Positions 55,070-63,142 of a stretch of 64,000 nucleotides of DNA are shown here, in pieces (the first letter of the stretch is position 1; every line of letters starts with the position of its first letter). The notes below the pieces were generated by a model that made no database searches, was not told the origin of the DNA, and saw only the letters and a program-made list of their open reading frames with translations. Origin of the DNA: Parvularculaceae bacterium (GTDB taxonomy: Bacteria > Pseudomonadota > Alphaproteobacteria > Caulobacterales > Parvularculaceae). Where the stretch lies: the NCBI GenBank assembly GCA_021776475.1, contig JAJFFV010000005.1, positions 1,736,001 to 1,800,000 of the forward strand, given 5' to 3'. The position numbers and the translations under genes were made by a program.

Positions 55070-55585
55070 CGTTCGTCCAATGTGAGATGCGTTGCTCGAT
55101 GTTAAACCTATAGGCTAGATCGTGAGTTCCCTTCGACGGATTCCCAAAAAGCGGACGTTCCCTCCAATGGGACGAATGACCGTTCTTGGCGACCTACTCC
55201 GTTCACGTCACAAATCTGTCTTCATGAGGCGTGGGAGTTTTTACGAAAAGAATATCGATTAGTCTCATGTCGCTTGGTTCCGACAAATGCCTAAGCCGAG
55301 TTGCCAGAATTCTTGTTCACGACATTAAGCAACAGAAACAAACATCCATTAGTACCTCTGGAGAAAATCGATGCGGTTTGGTATGGGTGTGGCGATAGCT
55401 ATGTCTTGTTAAATCGTACAAGTGTACCGACTCCCAGCAAACACAGGATCATGATGCGTTTGAAATTATGCAAATTACATCTTATTCGAACAACAAATTT
55501 GCAAACACTTTCTCTGCTTTGCGCGTGAATAGGATCAGACAGCTGAAAAGTTCCGTGCCTCGGCATTTTTATTGGGCTAAGACTG
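55070..55585. other. 516-bp gap with one dispersed-motif copy
   Basis: The dispersed motif occupies about 55142-55200. The rest shows no recognisable gene. Confidence 0.35.
55142..55200. repeat. Dispersed intergenic motif, inverted copy
   Basis: CCCAAAAAGCGGACGTTCC, CCAATGGGACGAATGACCG and TTCTTGGCG. The reverse complement matches the copy at 17731-17752 at 18 or more of 22 positions. Confidence 0.45.
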
Positions 55586-56386
55586 TTACTCTTGTTCCAA
55601 AAACGATAATATTTCTAGCCATGCCGCCTCGGCAGCGTCCTTGTGGTAGCCCACTGACATGCTATCATTGATGGCGAGCATTGGCGGTGCATCCACTATA
55701 TCAAAGCCATGGCGCGCACCGGGATAAATGTGGGTTGAGATCGATGCTTGTATTGGCGATCGCTCAACAAGCGCTTTGCAAACAGACGGTTCAGCAATGT
55801 CATCTGCACCACCCAGCAACATAAGAACCGGTGCCGAAATAGTCAGGTCCTCACGGCCTCGACATGCGGGGTATACCGCTATCAAAGAATTAACGGCCGG
55901 TGCAGAAGATCGGGGACCGTGCAGCCAGGCCATCACGCCGCCGCCGCCCATTGACCAACCAATAACATGGAGTTGCATCGGATCGACGAAACTGAGTGTT
56001 TGCGCCCAACCAATCGACTCGTCGATATACGCGGCGATCCGCTCGGCTTCGATCTCGCCACCGCAAGCGGTCAGAACGCCTTCAACAGCGTGAACATTAA
56101 TTAGCAGAACAGCGAAACCGTGATTGCTTAAGCGTTCAGACATCTGAAGGTAATGCCGTCGAAACAACCTATCGTCTTCGCGCAAATCAGGATGCGCCGC
56201 CTCAACCGCTGCATCGGTGAACGCAATTCCACTACAGCCAGGCATGGCGACCAATGTTGGAAATGGACCATCACCTGATGGAATGAATTCAAAATGATGT
56301 TGAATAATGAGATCAGGCAATTCTTCGCTATGAGCGGGTGTCAGAAACAGTAGAGTCAATGCAATTGCGATGAGCACTCGCTTCAT
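55586..56386 (-). CDS. Dienelactone hydrolase-family protein, exported
   Basis: A ~266-residue alpha/beta hydrolase with signal peptide (VLIAIALTLLFLTPAHSEE). Catalytic elements: nucleophile GWSMGGGGVM, Asp in LLGGADDIAEP, His in PGARHGFDI. The ATG at 56386 has a strong GGGGAGG ribosome site. In frame upstream (to 56560) is an unrelated ~55-codon remnant of another esterase, so the long ORF is not the real gene. Substrate unknown. Confidence 0.85.
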   Translation of the reverse strand: MKRVLIAIALTLLFLTPAHSEELPDLIIQHHFEFIPSGDGPFPTLVAMPGCSGIAFTDAAVEAAHPDLREDDRLFRRHYLQMSERLSNHGFAVLLINVHAVEGVLTACGGEIEAERIAAYIDESIGWAQTLSFVDPMQLHVIGWSMGGGGVMAWLHGPRSSAPAVNSLIAVYPACRGREDLTISAPVLMLLGGADDIAEPSVCKALVERSPIQASISTHIYPGARHGFDIVDAPPMLAINDSMSVGYHKDAAEAAWLEILSFLEQE

Positions 56387-56560
56387 ACCGTTGCCTCCCC
56401 AATGAAAAGGCTTAAACTCCAGACGACCATCAGGAGCTTCGACATACTCACTCAGCTTGTTCTGAAATTCTGAACCCTGTTGCCACCATTGTACTCCAGT
56501 GTCGCTCTCATCACCAGCGTTAGTGCCATGAACTGTAATGATTGTGGTCATACGCCCCAA
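56387..56560 (-). pseudogene. N-terminal fragment of a second alpha/beta hydrolase
   Basis: The 55 codons before the dienelactone hydrolase read MTTIITVHGTNAGDESDTGV and WWQQGSEFQNKLSEYVEAPD, then FKPFHWGGN. This is the start of an unrelated esterase family (ITVHGT-AGD--WW--GS-F). It runs in frame into the next gene by deletion of its remainder. Confidence 0.55.
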
Positions 56561-56679
56561 CTCCCCACTTGTAATTTAGTTTACCTTATTCATTCGATAG
56601 GCTCAACTTTCGTTTAGTCTCAGTACCTCGAAACGAAAGTGGTGGAGTTGCGATGGGGCAGAACCGTCCGCTGTTACGT

Positions 56680-57567
56680 CTATGTTGTGGAGGTTGGCCA
56701 ATTGTGAGCAGAAACGGCGCGTACAAAAGCACCAACGGCGGGTGAATGGGGCCGGCCACGCATCGTCATCAAAGAAATAGTCCGATCGAACTGCGGATCA
56801 ATCAAAGGGCGGACAGGAAGATCGTCCGGTATCGCACAATACTCCGGGAAAAACCCCCAACCCATCCCCGCCCTGATCATGCCCAGGACCCAATCATCAC
56901 GTTCGCTTCTAAATATCATCGGTGTATTGACCCCTTGCTCGATAAAAACCTTGTTGGCTGGCGCAAACACTTCGCAATTGACACGATTAAGATAAGGCTC
57001 CCCGTCCAAATCCTTCACGCGGATGAGCTCCTGACTCACCAGGTGGTGATTGGGCGGCAAAACGACAACAAAGCGTTCCCTGAAAAGTGGAATGGCGTGC
57101 AACCGTTCATCAAGCGTTCCCGGTACACCCAATATGGCGATTTCGAGCTCACCATTTATCAATGAATCAATTATTGCGTACCCCTCAGAGTCATAGATCG
57201 CGAGAACAACGTCAGTGAAATCCGAATGAAACCGTACAATCAGATCAGATAGGACCTTTGGGCCAATTGTGCACATGGTACCAAGCTTCAACTCAAGATC
57301 TTCGATCTTCGCAAAAGATTTGGCTTGCTCTTTGGCGGCATTCGACTGTGCTTCAATCGCTGCGATATGTGGTAACATCATTCGCCCGAGCTCTGACAAA
57401 TGGGTTTGCGTTCGCTCGCGGTAAAATAACGGTCCACCCAGTTCCCCTTCAAGCAATTTGATGGCTTTGGTGAGCGCTGGCTGTGTAACACCACAAGCTT
57501 CAGCCGCGCGCGTAAAATTGAGCTCATGAGCCAAACTCAGGAAGTACCGAACTTGTTGCATTTCCAT
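56680..57567 (-). CDS. LysR-family regulator (paralogue 1)
   Basis: A 295-residue LTTR: HTH at residues 1-60 (FLSLAHELNFTRAAEACGVT, QPALTKAIKLLEGELGGPLF) and periplasmic-binding-like effector domain. It shares long stretches with the LysR at 58730 (HLSELGRMMLP, ERDDWVLGMIRAGMGWG/ERDDWVIGMIRAGMGFG, RGRPHSPAVGAFVR). GAGGGGCG precedes the ATG. It is divergent from the histidine kinase gene. Confidence 0.9.
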   Translation of the reverse strand: MEMQQVRYFLSLAHELNFTRAAEACGVTQPALTKAIKLLEGELGGPLFYRERTQTHLSELGRMMLPHIAAIEAQSNAAKEQAKSFAKIEDLELKLGTMCTIGPKVLSDLIVRFHSDFTDVVLAIYDSEGYAIIDSLINGELEIAILGVPGTLDERLHAIPLFRERFVVVLPPNHHLVSQELIRVKDLDGEPYLNRVNCEVFAPANKVFIEQGVNTPMIFRSERDDWVLGMIRAGMGWGFFPEYCAIPDDLPVRPLIDPQFDRTISLMTMRGRPHSPAVGAFVRAVSAHNWPTSTT

Positions 57568-57818
57568 CTGTGCGCCCCTCTGTGTGTGCTTTTATTTCGG
57601 AAAGCATACAGCGTTTTTCGGAGAATTGTGAAGACAATGCGGAAAGAGTACACGGCGCGTGTCCGATCCGGTTTCACCGTGTTTCTTGATGTCGCTTCGA
57701 ACATACTTCCATCATGGGTAATTTCCGTCGGCCAATGTTCAGAAACCACAAAAGAACCTTGGAAGTAACAATTTTTTGAAATACGGACCCCACGCTACCA
57801 AGCTACATCACATTCTGT

Positions 57819-57852
57819 AACCAATCCGTGAACGGTTTGGTTCCCCCAAACC
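57819..57852 (+). promoter_or_regulatory. Two overlapping hairpins before the kinase gene
   Basis: AACCAATCCGT (57819-57829) can pair with ACGGTTTGGTT (57832-57842) with one mismatch. Alternatively GGTTTGG (57834-57840) pairs with CCAAACC (57846-57852). The two structures exclude each other and end 21 bp before the ATG, so they could control translation, or the first dyad could be an operator. Confidence 0.4.
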
Positions 57853-57873
57853 TGATATGAGAAGGAGATCGAA

Positions 57874-58656
57874 ATGCGCAGCTGGGTAAATGGAACCATT
57901 GGATTAAGTCACGACATATGTGGCGTGTCGGCAACTATTCAATTAGAGGCCGAAGAGCTAATGAAAAGCGATGACTTGCGGACTAAGAAGAGGGGGCGTA
58001 TGATTAATGCATGTGTTGATAAGATTGTTTATATTTGTCAGTCATCACGAGAGCATACTGTACTTAATGAAATAGCGCCTCAAATGGGGCATGAAAATAT
58101 GTATGGTCTGATCCAAACGGCGACCAGTATAGCTAATGCACGGTCAAGCCGCCGCGTGTCTGTTTCTATAGATTGTTGTCGTTCGTTGATGGTCACAGAG
58201 CACTGTCGGGGTCTGTTTCGTATACTGTACAATTTAAGCGCCAATGCAATCTCTGCGATATTAGAACATGGCGGGTCCCACCTCCGGATAAGCGTCTCAA
58301 ACGCAGATGGCGCGTTTCTTGATCTGGAAGATGATGGGCCAGGATTGCCCAGGCCTGTATTGGATATCCTTTTGCCATCACTGCTGACTCAAGATGAAAA
58401 AGAACCGGCACGCCCGCTTGGGTTGGGGCTTTCAATCGCGATTTCTCTGGCACGCCAAATCGGTGGCCGCCTGATTCTTCTGAAAACATCAACATCCGGA
58501 ACAAAATTCCGGCTAAAAATGCCGGAAAACCTGGTGGGGGTCGCTGGTTCCGAAATATCCGTTGAACTCGGGCACACAGACATGCTGGACGGGCCGCTAA
58601 TTGCGGAAACGGTCGGCGGTCCTGGTGTTGAGCCTCACTTGGCGGCGGCCGGGTAG
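57874..58656 (+). CDS. Sensor-less cytoplasmic histidine kinase
   Basis: A 260-residue kinase without sensor or membrane segments. The phospho-acceptor His is only 13 residues from the start (GLSHDICGVSATIQLEAEEL). The HATPase has N box (LSANAISAI), G1 (LEDDGPGLP) and G2 (GLGLSIAISLARQIGG). Input must come through a partner. No response regulator gene is adjacent. RBS AGAAGGAG. It lies between two paralogous LysR genes. Confidence 0.85.
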   Translation: MRSWVNGTIGLSHDICGVSATIQLEAEELMKSDDLRTKKRGRMINACVDKIVYICQSSREHTVLNEIAPQMGHENMYGLIQTATSIANARSSRRVSVSIDCCRSLMVTEHCRGLFRILYNLSANAISAILEHGGSHLRISVSNADGAFLDLEDDGPGLPRPVLDILLPSLLTQDEKEPARPLGLGLSIAISLARQIGGRLILLKTSTSGTKFRLKMPENLVGVAGSEISVELGHTDMLDGPLIAETVGGPGVEPHLAAAG

Positions 58657-58729
58657 CCAGAAGATGCGCTGGTAGGATTTGAATACACACATACTGCCTG
58701 GTCGGCTCGCGCTTTGGAGAATCCGCACT

Positions 58730-59638
58730 TTAGTTACCGGCCTCAGGCGATTGTATGGTGTCTTCGTTCCATTTCTCGCTGCGAGCTTGGCGAACAAACG
58801 CGCCGACGGCGGGTGAATGTGGACGTCCGCGAACCGTCACCAAATTGGTTGTCCTGGTAAATTCCGGATCGACAAGCGGGCGAACGACAACATGCTGGTC
58901 TGTAACCGAGTACTCTGGAAAATAACCGAAACCCATGCCAGCCCTGATCATGCCAATCACCCAGTCATCACGCTCACTTGAAAAAACCTTCCGCGTATGG
59001 ATACCTCGATTCAGAAACTCCGCATCGACAACATCGTTGTACTCACAATTTGCGCGGTTGACATATGGTTCATCGTTGAGTTCCTTACATGGCACGATCT
59101 TCAGGTTCGTGAGCCGATGATCGTGTGGAACCACGAGCACAAATCGCTCGTCGAACAACGGCAAACCGTGAAAGCGCTCGTCCAGCTCCCCGGGTACAGC
59201 GAACAGCGCAATTTCCAATTCTCCATTAACGAGTTTGCTACTTAGTGTACTGGCGCTCATATCAACAACATCTACTTCAACCTCAGGATACTCTTTGTAA
59301 AACCGCATGAGGAAAGCGGAAATTGTCGCTGGTCCAATTGTGCACATAATACCAATCTTCAGGCGTGCTCGATCAAGTTGTTCAAAAGCGGTGGCCGTAT
59401 CCTTCACTTCAAGCGTTTTTTCCCTGATGCCTTGGAAGTATGGAAGCATCATACGCCCGAGTTCAGATAAATGTGTCTTGCTACGTTCGCGATGGAACAG
59501 TGGTCCTCCGAGTTCGGTTTCAAGGTTTTGAATTGCTCTCGTCAGCGCTGGCTGTGTAACGTTTGATATTTCCGCAGCGCGCGTGAAATTAAGCGTTTCC
59601 GCAAGCGCCGTGAAGTATCTTATCTGTTGCATTTCCAT
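58730..59638 (-). CDS. LysR-family regulator (paralogue 2)
   Basis: A 302-residue LTTR from the ATG at 59638 (GAGAGAGA upstream); a 21-residue upstream extension lacks support. HTH TLNFTRAAEISNVTQPALTR and effector domain with HLSELGRMMLPYFQG, ERDDWVIGMIRAGMGFG and RGRPHSPAVGAFVR, closely similar to the regulator at 56680. Divergent from the AraC gene, whose operon (cupin, MFS, bdhA) it may control. Confidence 0.9.
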   Translation of the reverse strand: MEMQQIRYFTALAETLNFTRAAEISNVTQPALTRAIQNLETELGGPLFHRERSKTHLSELGRMMLPYFQGIREKTLEVKDTATAFEQLDRARLKIGIMCTIGPATISAFLMRFYKEYPEVEVDVVDMSASTLSSKLVNGELEIALFAVPGELDERFHGLPLFDERFVLVVPHDHRLTNLKIVPCKELNDEPYVNRANCEYNDVVDAEFLNRGIHTRKVFSSERDDWVIGMIRAGMGFGYFPEYSVTDQHVVVRPLVDPEFTRTTNLVTVRGRPHSPAVGAFVRQARSEKWNEDTIQSPEAGN

Positions 59639-59845
59639 AAAAAGTCTCTCTCCCGAATTCGGTGATAATAGGTCGGATGGGAGTAAACAGAAAGAGGCCA
59701 TGTGGCTTAATCAGCTACTCCTCCCAACTATAACCAAAAGTCATCGAACTTGAAATGAACCGGCATTTCACTTCCATCGCCCTCGCGCACATATTCAAGG
59801 TGAGGGCTGTAGTTCTGTTGGAGTCCAAACATAAAGGGAGAAATT

Positions 59846-60316
59846 ATGTCACAGGATTTAGCGGAAACACCAACTAGCTCAGAAGGTCTACGGGATGAAC
59901 CAGAATGGTTAGGGGTTGTAATTTCACAAATTAAGAATTGTCTCAATGATCGAGTCACTGTTGGTGATCTCGCAGAAACTGCGAATATTAGCGTGTTTCA
60001 CTTTATCCGACGCTTTCGCTCAGCGATTGGCGTCACACCGGCACGTTATATCCATTTGATGCGCCTCAATGCGGCATTCGGTTTGCTGCGGGAGACAAAT
60101 TTGTCACTCGCCGAAATTGCTTACGCCTCCGGTTTCAGCAGCCAAAGCCACATGACGAGTTCGTTTCGTAAAAATATGGACACGCCGCCAGGTGAATTGA
60201 GGCGCATGCTGTGTAGTAGGCGCCGGTCCACAAATTTTGTTGATTTCAAGGTTGGCGCGCACCGAACCCGAAACTTTATCGAACCACAGATATTTCGGCA
60301 TTGCGGTGCGATCTAG
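59846..60316 (+). CDS. Short AraC-family regulator
   Basis: A 156-residue protein that is essentially just the AraC DNA-binding domain: VGDLAETANISVFHFIRRFR, IGVTPARYIHLMRLNAAFGL, LAEIAYASGFSSQSHMTSSF. There is no ligand-binding domain, so activity may be controlled by expression level (SoxS/MarA-like). AAAGGGAG precedes the ATG. Confidence 0.88.
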   Translation: MSQDLAETPTSSEGLRDEPEWLGVVISQIKNCLNDRVTVGDLAETANISVFHFIRRFRSAIGVTPARYIHLMRLNAAFGLLRETNLSLAEIAYASGFSSQSHMTSSFRKNMDTPPGELRRMLCSRRRSTNFVDFKVGAHRTRNFIEPQIFRHCGAI

Positions 60317-60452
60317 TAAAATCACTATACGAATAAATAGATCAGATAAGGCTGAAGAGAGAACCAGGGACCAAACTTCGGAGCCGCGCCAAATGCGTGC
60401 TTGGTTCCACAAAACACGAAAACACCCTGACAATATCAAAAGGAGCAAGATC

Positions 60453-60923
60453 ATGACTCATTTAAGATTTCCGACCACACAAAAAGTTTTGTTTGCAACC
60501 GGCGCCTTAGCGCTAGCCGCAATGTCAAGCGCGACTGCTATTGCAGGAGAGTGCCCTGCAGGAAAAGCAGAAAAAGGTTTCAGGACAAGCGGTGTAACAG
60601 AAGGAAAAGGCGTCGCAGATATGGAACTCGCCGCGGTCGACTTGAGCAACGAGGTCGTTCAACTTGAGGGCCGACAGCTTAGGCTACGAAAGCTTATTGT
60701 CGAGCCCGGTGGGCAGGTGCCGTTTCACAGCCATGCAGAACGACCAGCGCTCATTATGACCGTGTCAGGTACCATAAAGGAATTTCGATCCGATTGCAGA
60801 GTACCGATTGTTCATAACGCAGGAGAGGTTTCAAAAGAGTCAGGCGGCATTTCTCACTGGTGGCGCAACGACAGTGACGAGCCGGTGGTTCTCATTGCCG
60901 CGGACATCAAGCCGGCAGCTTAA
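60453..60923 (+). CDS. Exported cupin-domain protein
   Basis: A 156-residue protein with a signal peptide (VLFATGALALAAMSSATAIAG) and one cupin barrel (VPFHSHAERPALIMTVSG with HxH metal ligands; later SGGISHWWRNDSDEPVVLIA with third His). The start at 60453 follows AAGGAG; the earlier start at 60237 would run inside the AraC gene. A GC-rich inverted repeat after the stop may end the transcript. Confidence 0.82.
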   Translation: MTHLRFPTTQKVLFATGALALAAMSSATAIAGECPAGKAEKGFRTSGVTEGKGVADMELAAVDLSNEVVQLEGRQLRLRKLIVEPGGQVPFHSHAERPALIMTVSGTIKEFRSDCRVPIVHNAGEVSKESGGISHWWRNDSDEPVVLIAADIKPAA

Positions 60924-61023
60924 GCACTGTTGACCAGTTGCCAGCGGAATCACCACTGTTGGTACCGTAGCTGCCGCGCCAGGTAATCCCCACCCACCTG
61001 TACACTGCCAAGCGGCAGCTTGC

Positions 61024-61052
61024 GCAGGCCCGGACCTGCCCTCCGGGCCTGC
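61024..61052. terminator. GC-rich inverted repeat after the cupin gene
   Basis: GCAGGCCCGG and CCGGGCCTGC (10 bp, perfect) flank a 9-base loop, about 100 bp after the cupin stop. No T-run follows directly, so it may be a Rho-assisted or bidirectional terminator. Confidence 0.45.
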
Positions 61053-61111
61053 ATCTTCCGATCTGATCAAAAAAAGCAGTCGCATACAATCAACGTGAGA
61101 AACCCAAGTCA

Positions 61112-62299
61112 ATGTCCGAAACCACCGTGAATATCGTAACGACAACTGATGGCTTTGGTGATCTCAAGCGGAGCGTCGTAATTGGACTTACAAGCCTTTT
61201 GACTTTGGTCGACTTGTTTGCGGCGCAAGCAATTCTTCCGTCGTTGACTCAAAAATATGATGTGCCTCCCGCTGTTATGGGGTCTGTCGTCAACGCCGCG
61301 ACATTTGGAATGGCTGCCGCCGGAATTCTCATCGCTATCTTTTCGTCGAGGATAGACCGGCGACGGGGCATATGGGTATCTCTTGCACTTTTGTCCGTGC
61401 CGACAACGCTGTTGGCGTTCACAGAATCGATTTTTCTGTTTGCAGTGCTGCGTGTTGTGCAAGGCGTTTTTATGTCCGCAGCTTTTACGCTAACGATGGC
61501 GTATCTTGCCGAAGAATGTTCGCCAAAGCAGACAGCCGGCGCCATGGCGGCTTATATCACCGGCAATGTTGCGAGTAATCTCATTGGACGTTTCACATCT
61601 GCCTCGCTTGTTGAGTTATTTAGTATCGAGACGACGTTCCTGGCATTCGCTGTATTAAACCTTGCGGGGGCTTTGCTGGTTTTCTACGGTTTGTTTCACG
61701 CAGAACCGCGCCCGCCGACCGGGATGCCAAAGCGTTCAGCGCTGGATGCAATGAAAGCCCACCTCGCCAATCCAGCTCTTCGGGCGACTTTTAGTATAGG
61801 GTTCATCATTCTGTTCGCCTTCATTGGTGTATTTACCTATGTGAACTTCGTCCTGTCGGCGATGCCATTTTCCTTAAGTTCCGCCGGCCTCGGCCTTGTC
61901 TATTTTGTTTTTCTGCCGGCTATTGTGACTACACCGATGGCAGGTTCCGCAGTCGCCAGGTTCGGTACGCGCCCAACGTTCGTCGTATCAATTATTTTTG
62001 CAACAGCTGGTCTGATGCTTACGCTGTCATCAAGTATGGTCCTTTTGTTGGTGGGTCTTGCCTGTGTCGGCGTCGGGACTTTCTTTGCACAGGCGGCCAC
62101 CACGGCATTTGTCGGGCATGCCGCAGACGGCGACCGCGCCACAGCCAGCGGTTTATATCTCGCATCGTATTATTTTGGTGGTCTGATCGGAAGTTTGGTT
62201 CTGGGATTGGTTTTTGCGAATCAAGGCTGGCAGGGGTGTGTTCTGATCATAGCCGGTTCGTTGTTTGTTGCGACTGTTATTGCTCGGCACCTGAAATAA
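61112..62299 (+). CDS. MFS transporter
   Basis: A 395-residue major-facilitator protein with about 12 hydrophobic segments. The TM2-TM3 loop motif appears as SRIDRRRGIWVSLALL, and cytoplasmic-side repeats as RFGTRPTFVVS. It resembles the YnfM/drug-efflux branch. Substrate unknown. It is followed 47 bp later by bdhA, so it may carry a related carboxylate or simply be an exporter. Confidence 0.85.
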   Translation: MSETTVNIVTTTDGFGDLKRSVVIGLTSLLTLVDLFAAQAILPSLTQKYDVPPAVMGSVVNAATFGMAAAGILIAIFSSRIDRRRGIWVSLALLSVPTTLLAFTESIFLFAVLRVVQGVFMSAAFTLTMAYLAEECSPKQTAGAMAAYITGNVASNLIGRFTSASLVELFSIETTFLAFAVLNLAGALLVFYGLFHAEPRPPTGMPKRSALDAMKAHLANPALRATFSIGFIILFAFIGVFTYVNFVLSAMPFSLSSAGLGLVYFVFLPAIVTTPMAGSAVARFGTRPTFVVSIIFATAGLMLTLSSSMVLLLVGLACVGVGTFFAQAATTAFVGHAADGDRATASGLYLASYYFGGLIGSLVLGLVFANQGWQGCVLIIAGSLFVATVIARHLK

Positions 62300-62346
62300 C
62301 TAGGTACAAAGAAGAAAAAGGAACAATTAAAAAACTGGAGATCAAA

Positions 62347-63129
62347 ATGTTAACTGGAAGAAGCGCAATTATAACCGGGTCCACGAGCGGAATCGGCCTT
62401 GGGATCGCTGAGGCATTAGCGAAAAATGGGGTCAACATTATGTTGAATGGTTTCGGCGACTCCGATGAAATTGACGGTCTGCAACGGCGCTTGGCGAGGG
62501 AACGCGACGTCCGGGTTGAATATCACAATGGTGATATGTCGAAACCACATGAAATAGAAGATTTGGTAACGGTCGCGGAAACGTATTTCGGGTCGGTTGA
62601 CATTCTCGTCAACAATGCGGGCATACAACACGTTGCGCCAATTGACGGTTTTCCGCCGGACAAATGGGATGCCATTATCGCGATCAATCTTGCCAGCGCG
62701 TTTCATACGACACGCCTTTCCATGGCGGCCATGAAAGAGCGGGGGTGGGGCCGGATCATTAATGTGGCGTCTGCTCACGGCCTGGTCGCTTCACCGTTTA
62801 AGTCAGCCTACGTTGCAGCCAAACATGGTATTGTTGGGTTGACGAAAACAGTGGCTCTCGAAGCAGCGCAGGCTGGCATCACGTGCAACGCCATTTGCCC
62901 CGGCTATGTGATGACCCCACTTGTCGAAAAGCAAATTCCGGACACGGCAATGGCTCGCGGTATAACCGAAGAAGAAGTCGTTCGTGATGTTCTGTTAGCC
63001 GCTCAGCCGACAAAAGAATTTGTGACAGTTGAACAATTGGGAGCACTTGCGGTGTTTCTCTGCAGTGACGCCGCCGCACAAATCACTGGCGCATCGATTC
63101 CCGTCGATGGCGGCTGGACAGCCCATTAG
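62347..63129 (+). CDS. bdhA: D-3-hydroxybutyrate dehydrogenase (SDR)
   Basis: A 260-residue short-chain dehydrogenase converting 3-hydroxybutyrate to acetoacetate with NAD+. NAD motif TGSTSGIGLGIA, NNAGIQHV, catalytic Ser in ASAHG, YxxxK as YVAAKHG, and the family-specific CPGYVMTPLVEKQIP and KEFVTVEQLG. The ATG at 62347 has GGAGATC upstream; the longer ORF overlaps the MFS gene and is unlikely. Linked with the patatin gene 13 bp downstream, a pair known from polyhydroxybutyrate-metabolising alphaproteobacteria. Confidence 0.93.
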   Translation: MLTGRSAIITGSTSGIGLGIAEALAKNGVNIMLNGFGDSDEIDGLQRRLARERDVRVEYHNGDMSKPHEIEDLVTVAETYFGSVDILVNNAGIQHVAPIDGFPPDKWDAIIAINLASAFHTTRLSMAAMKERGWGRIINVASAHGLVASPFKSAYVAAKHGIVGLTKTVALEAAQAGITCNAICPGYVMTPLVEKQIPDTAMARGITEEEVVRDVLLAAQPTKEFVTVEQLGALAVFLCSDAAAQITGASIPVDGGWTAH

Positions 63130-63142
63130 GAAGGATACGCAT

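Noticed and set aside
58193-58690. 165-codon minus-strand frame opposite the kinase
   Set aside because: Antisense shadow of the HATPase domain.
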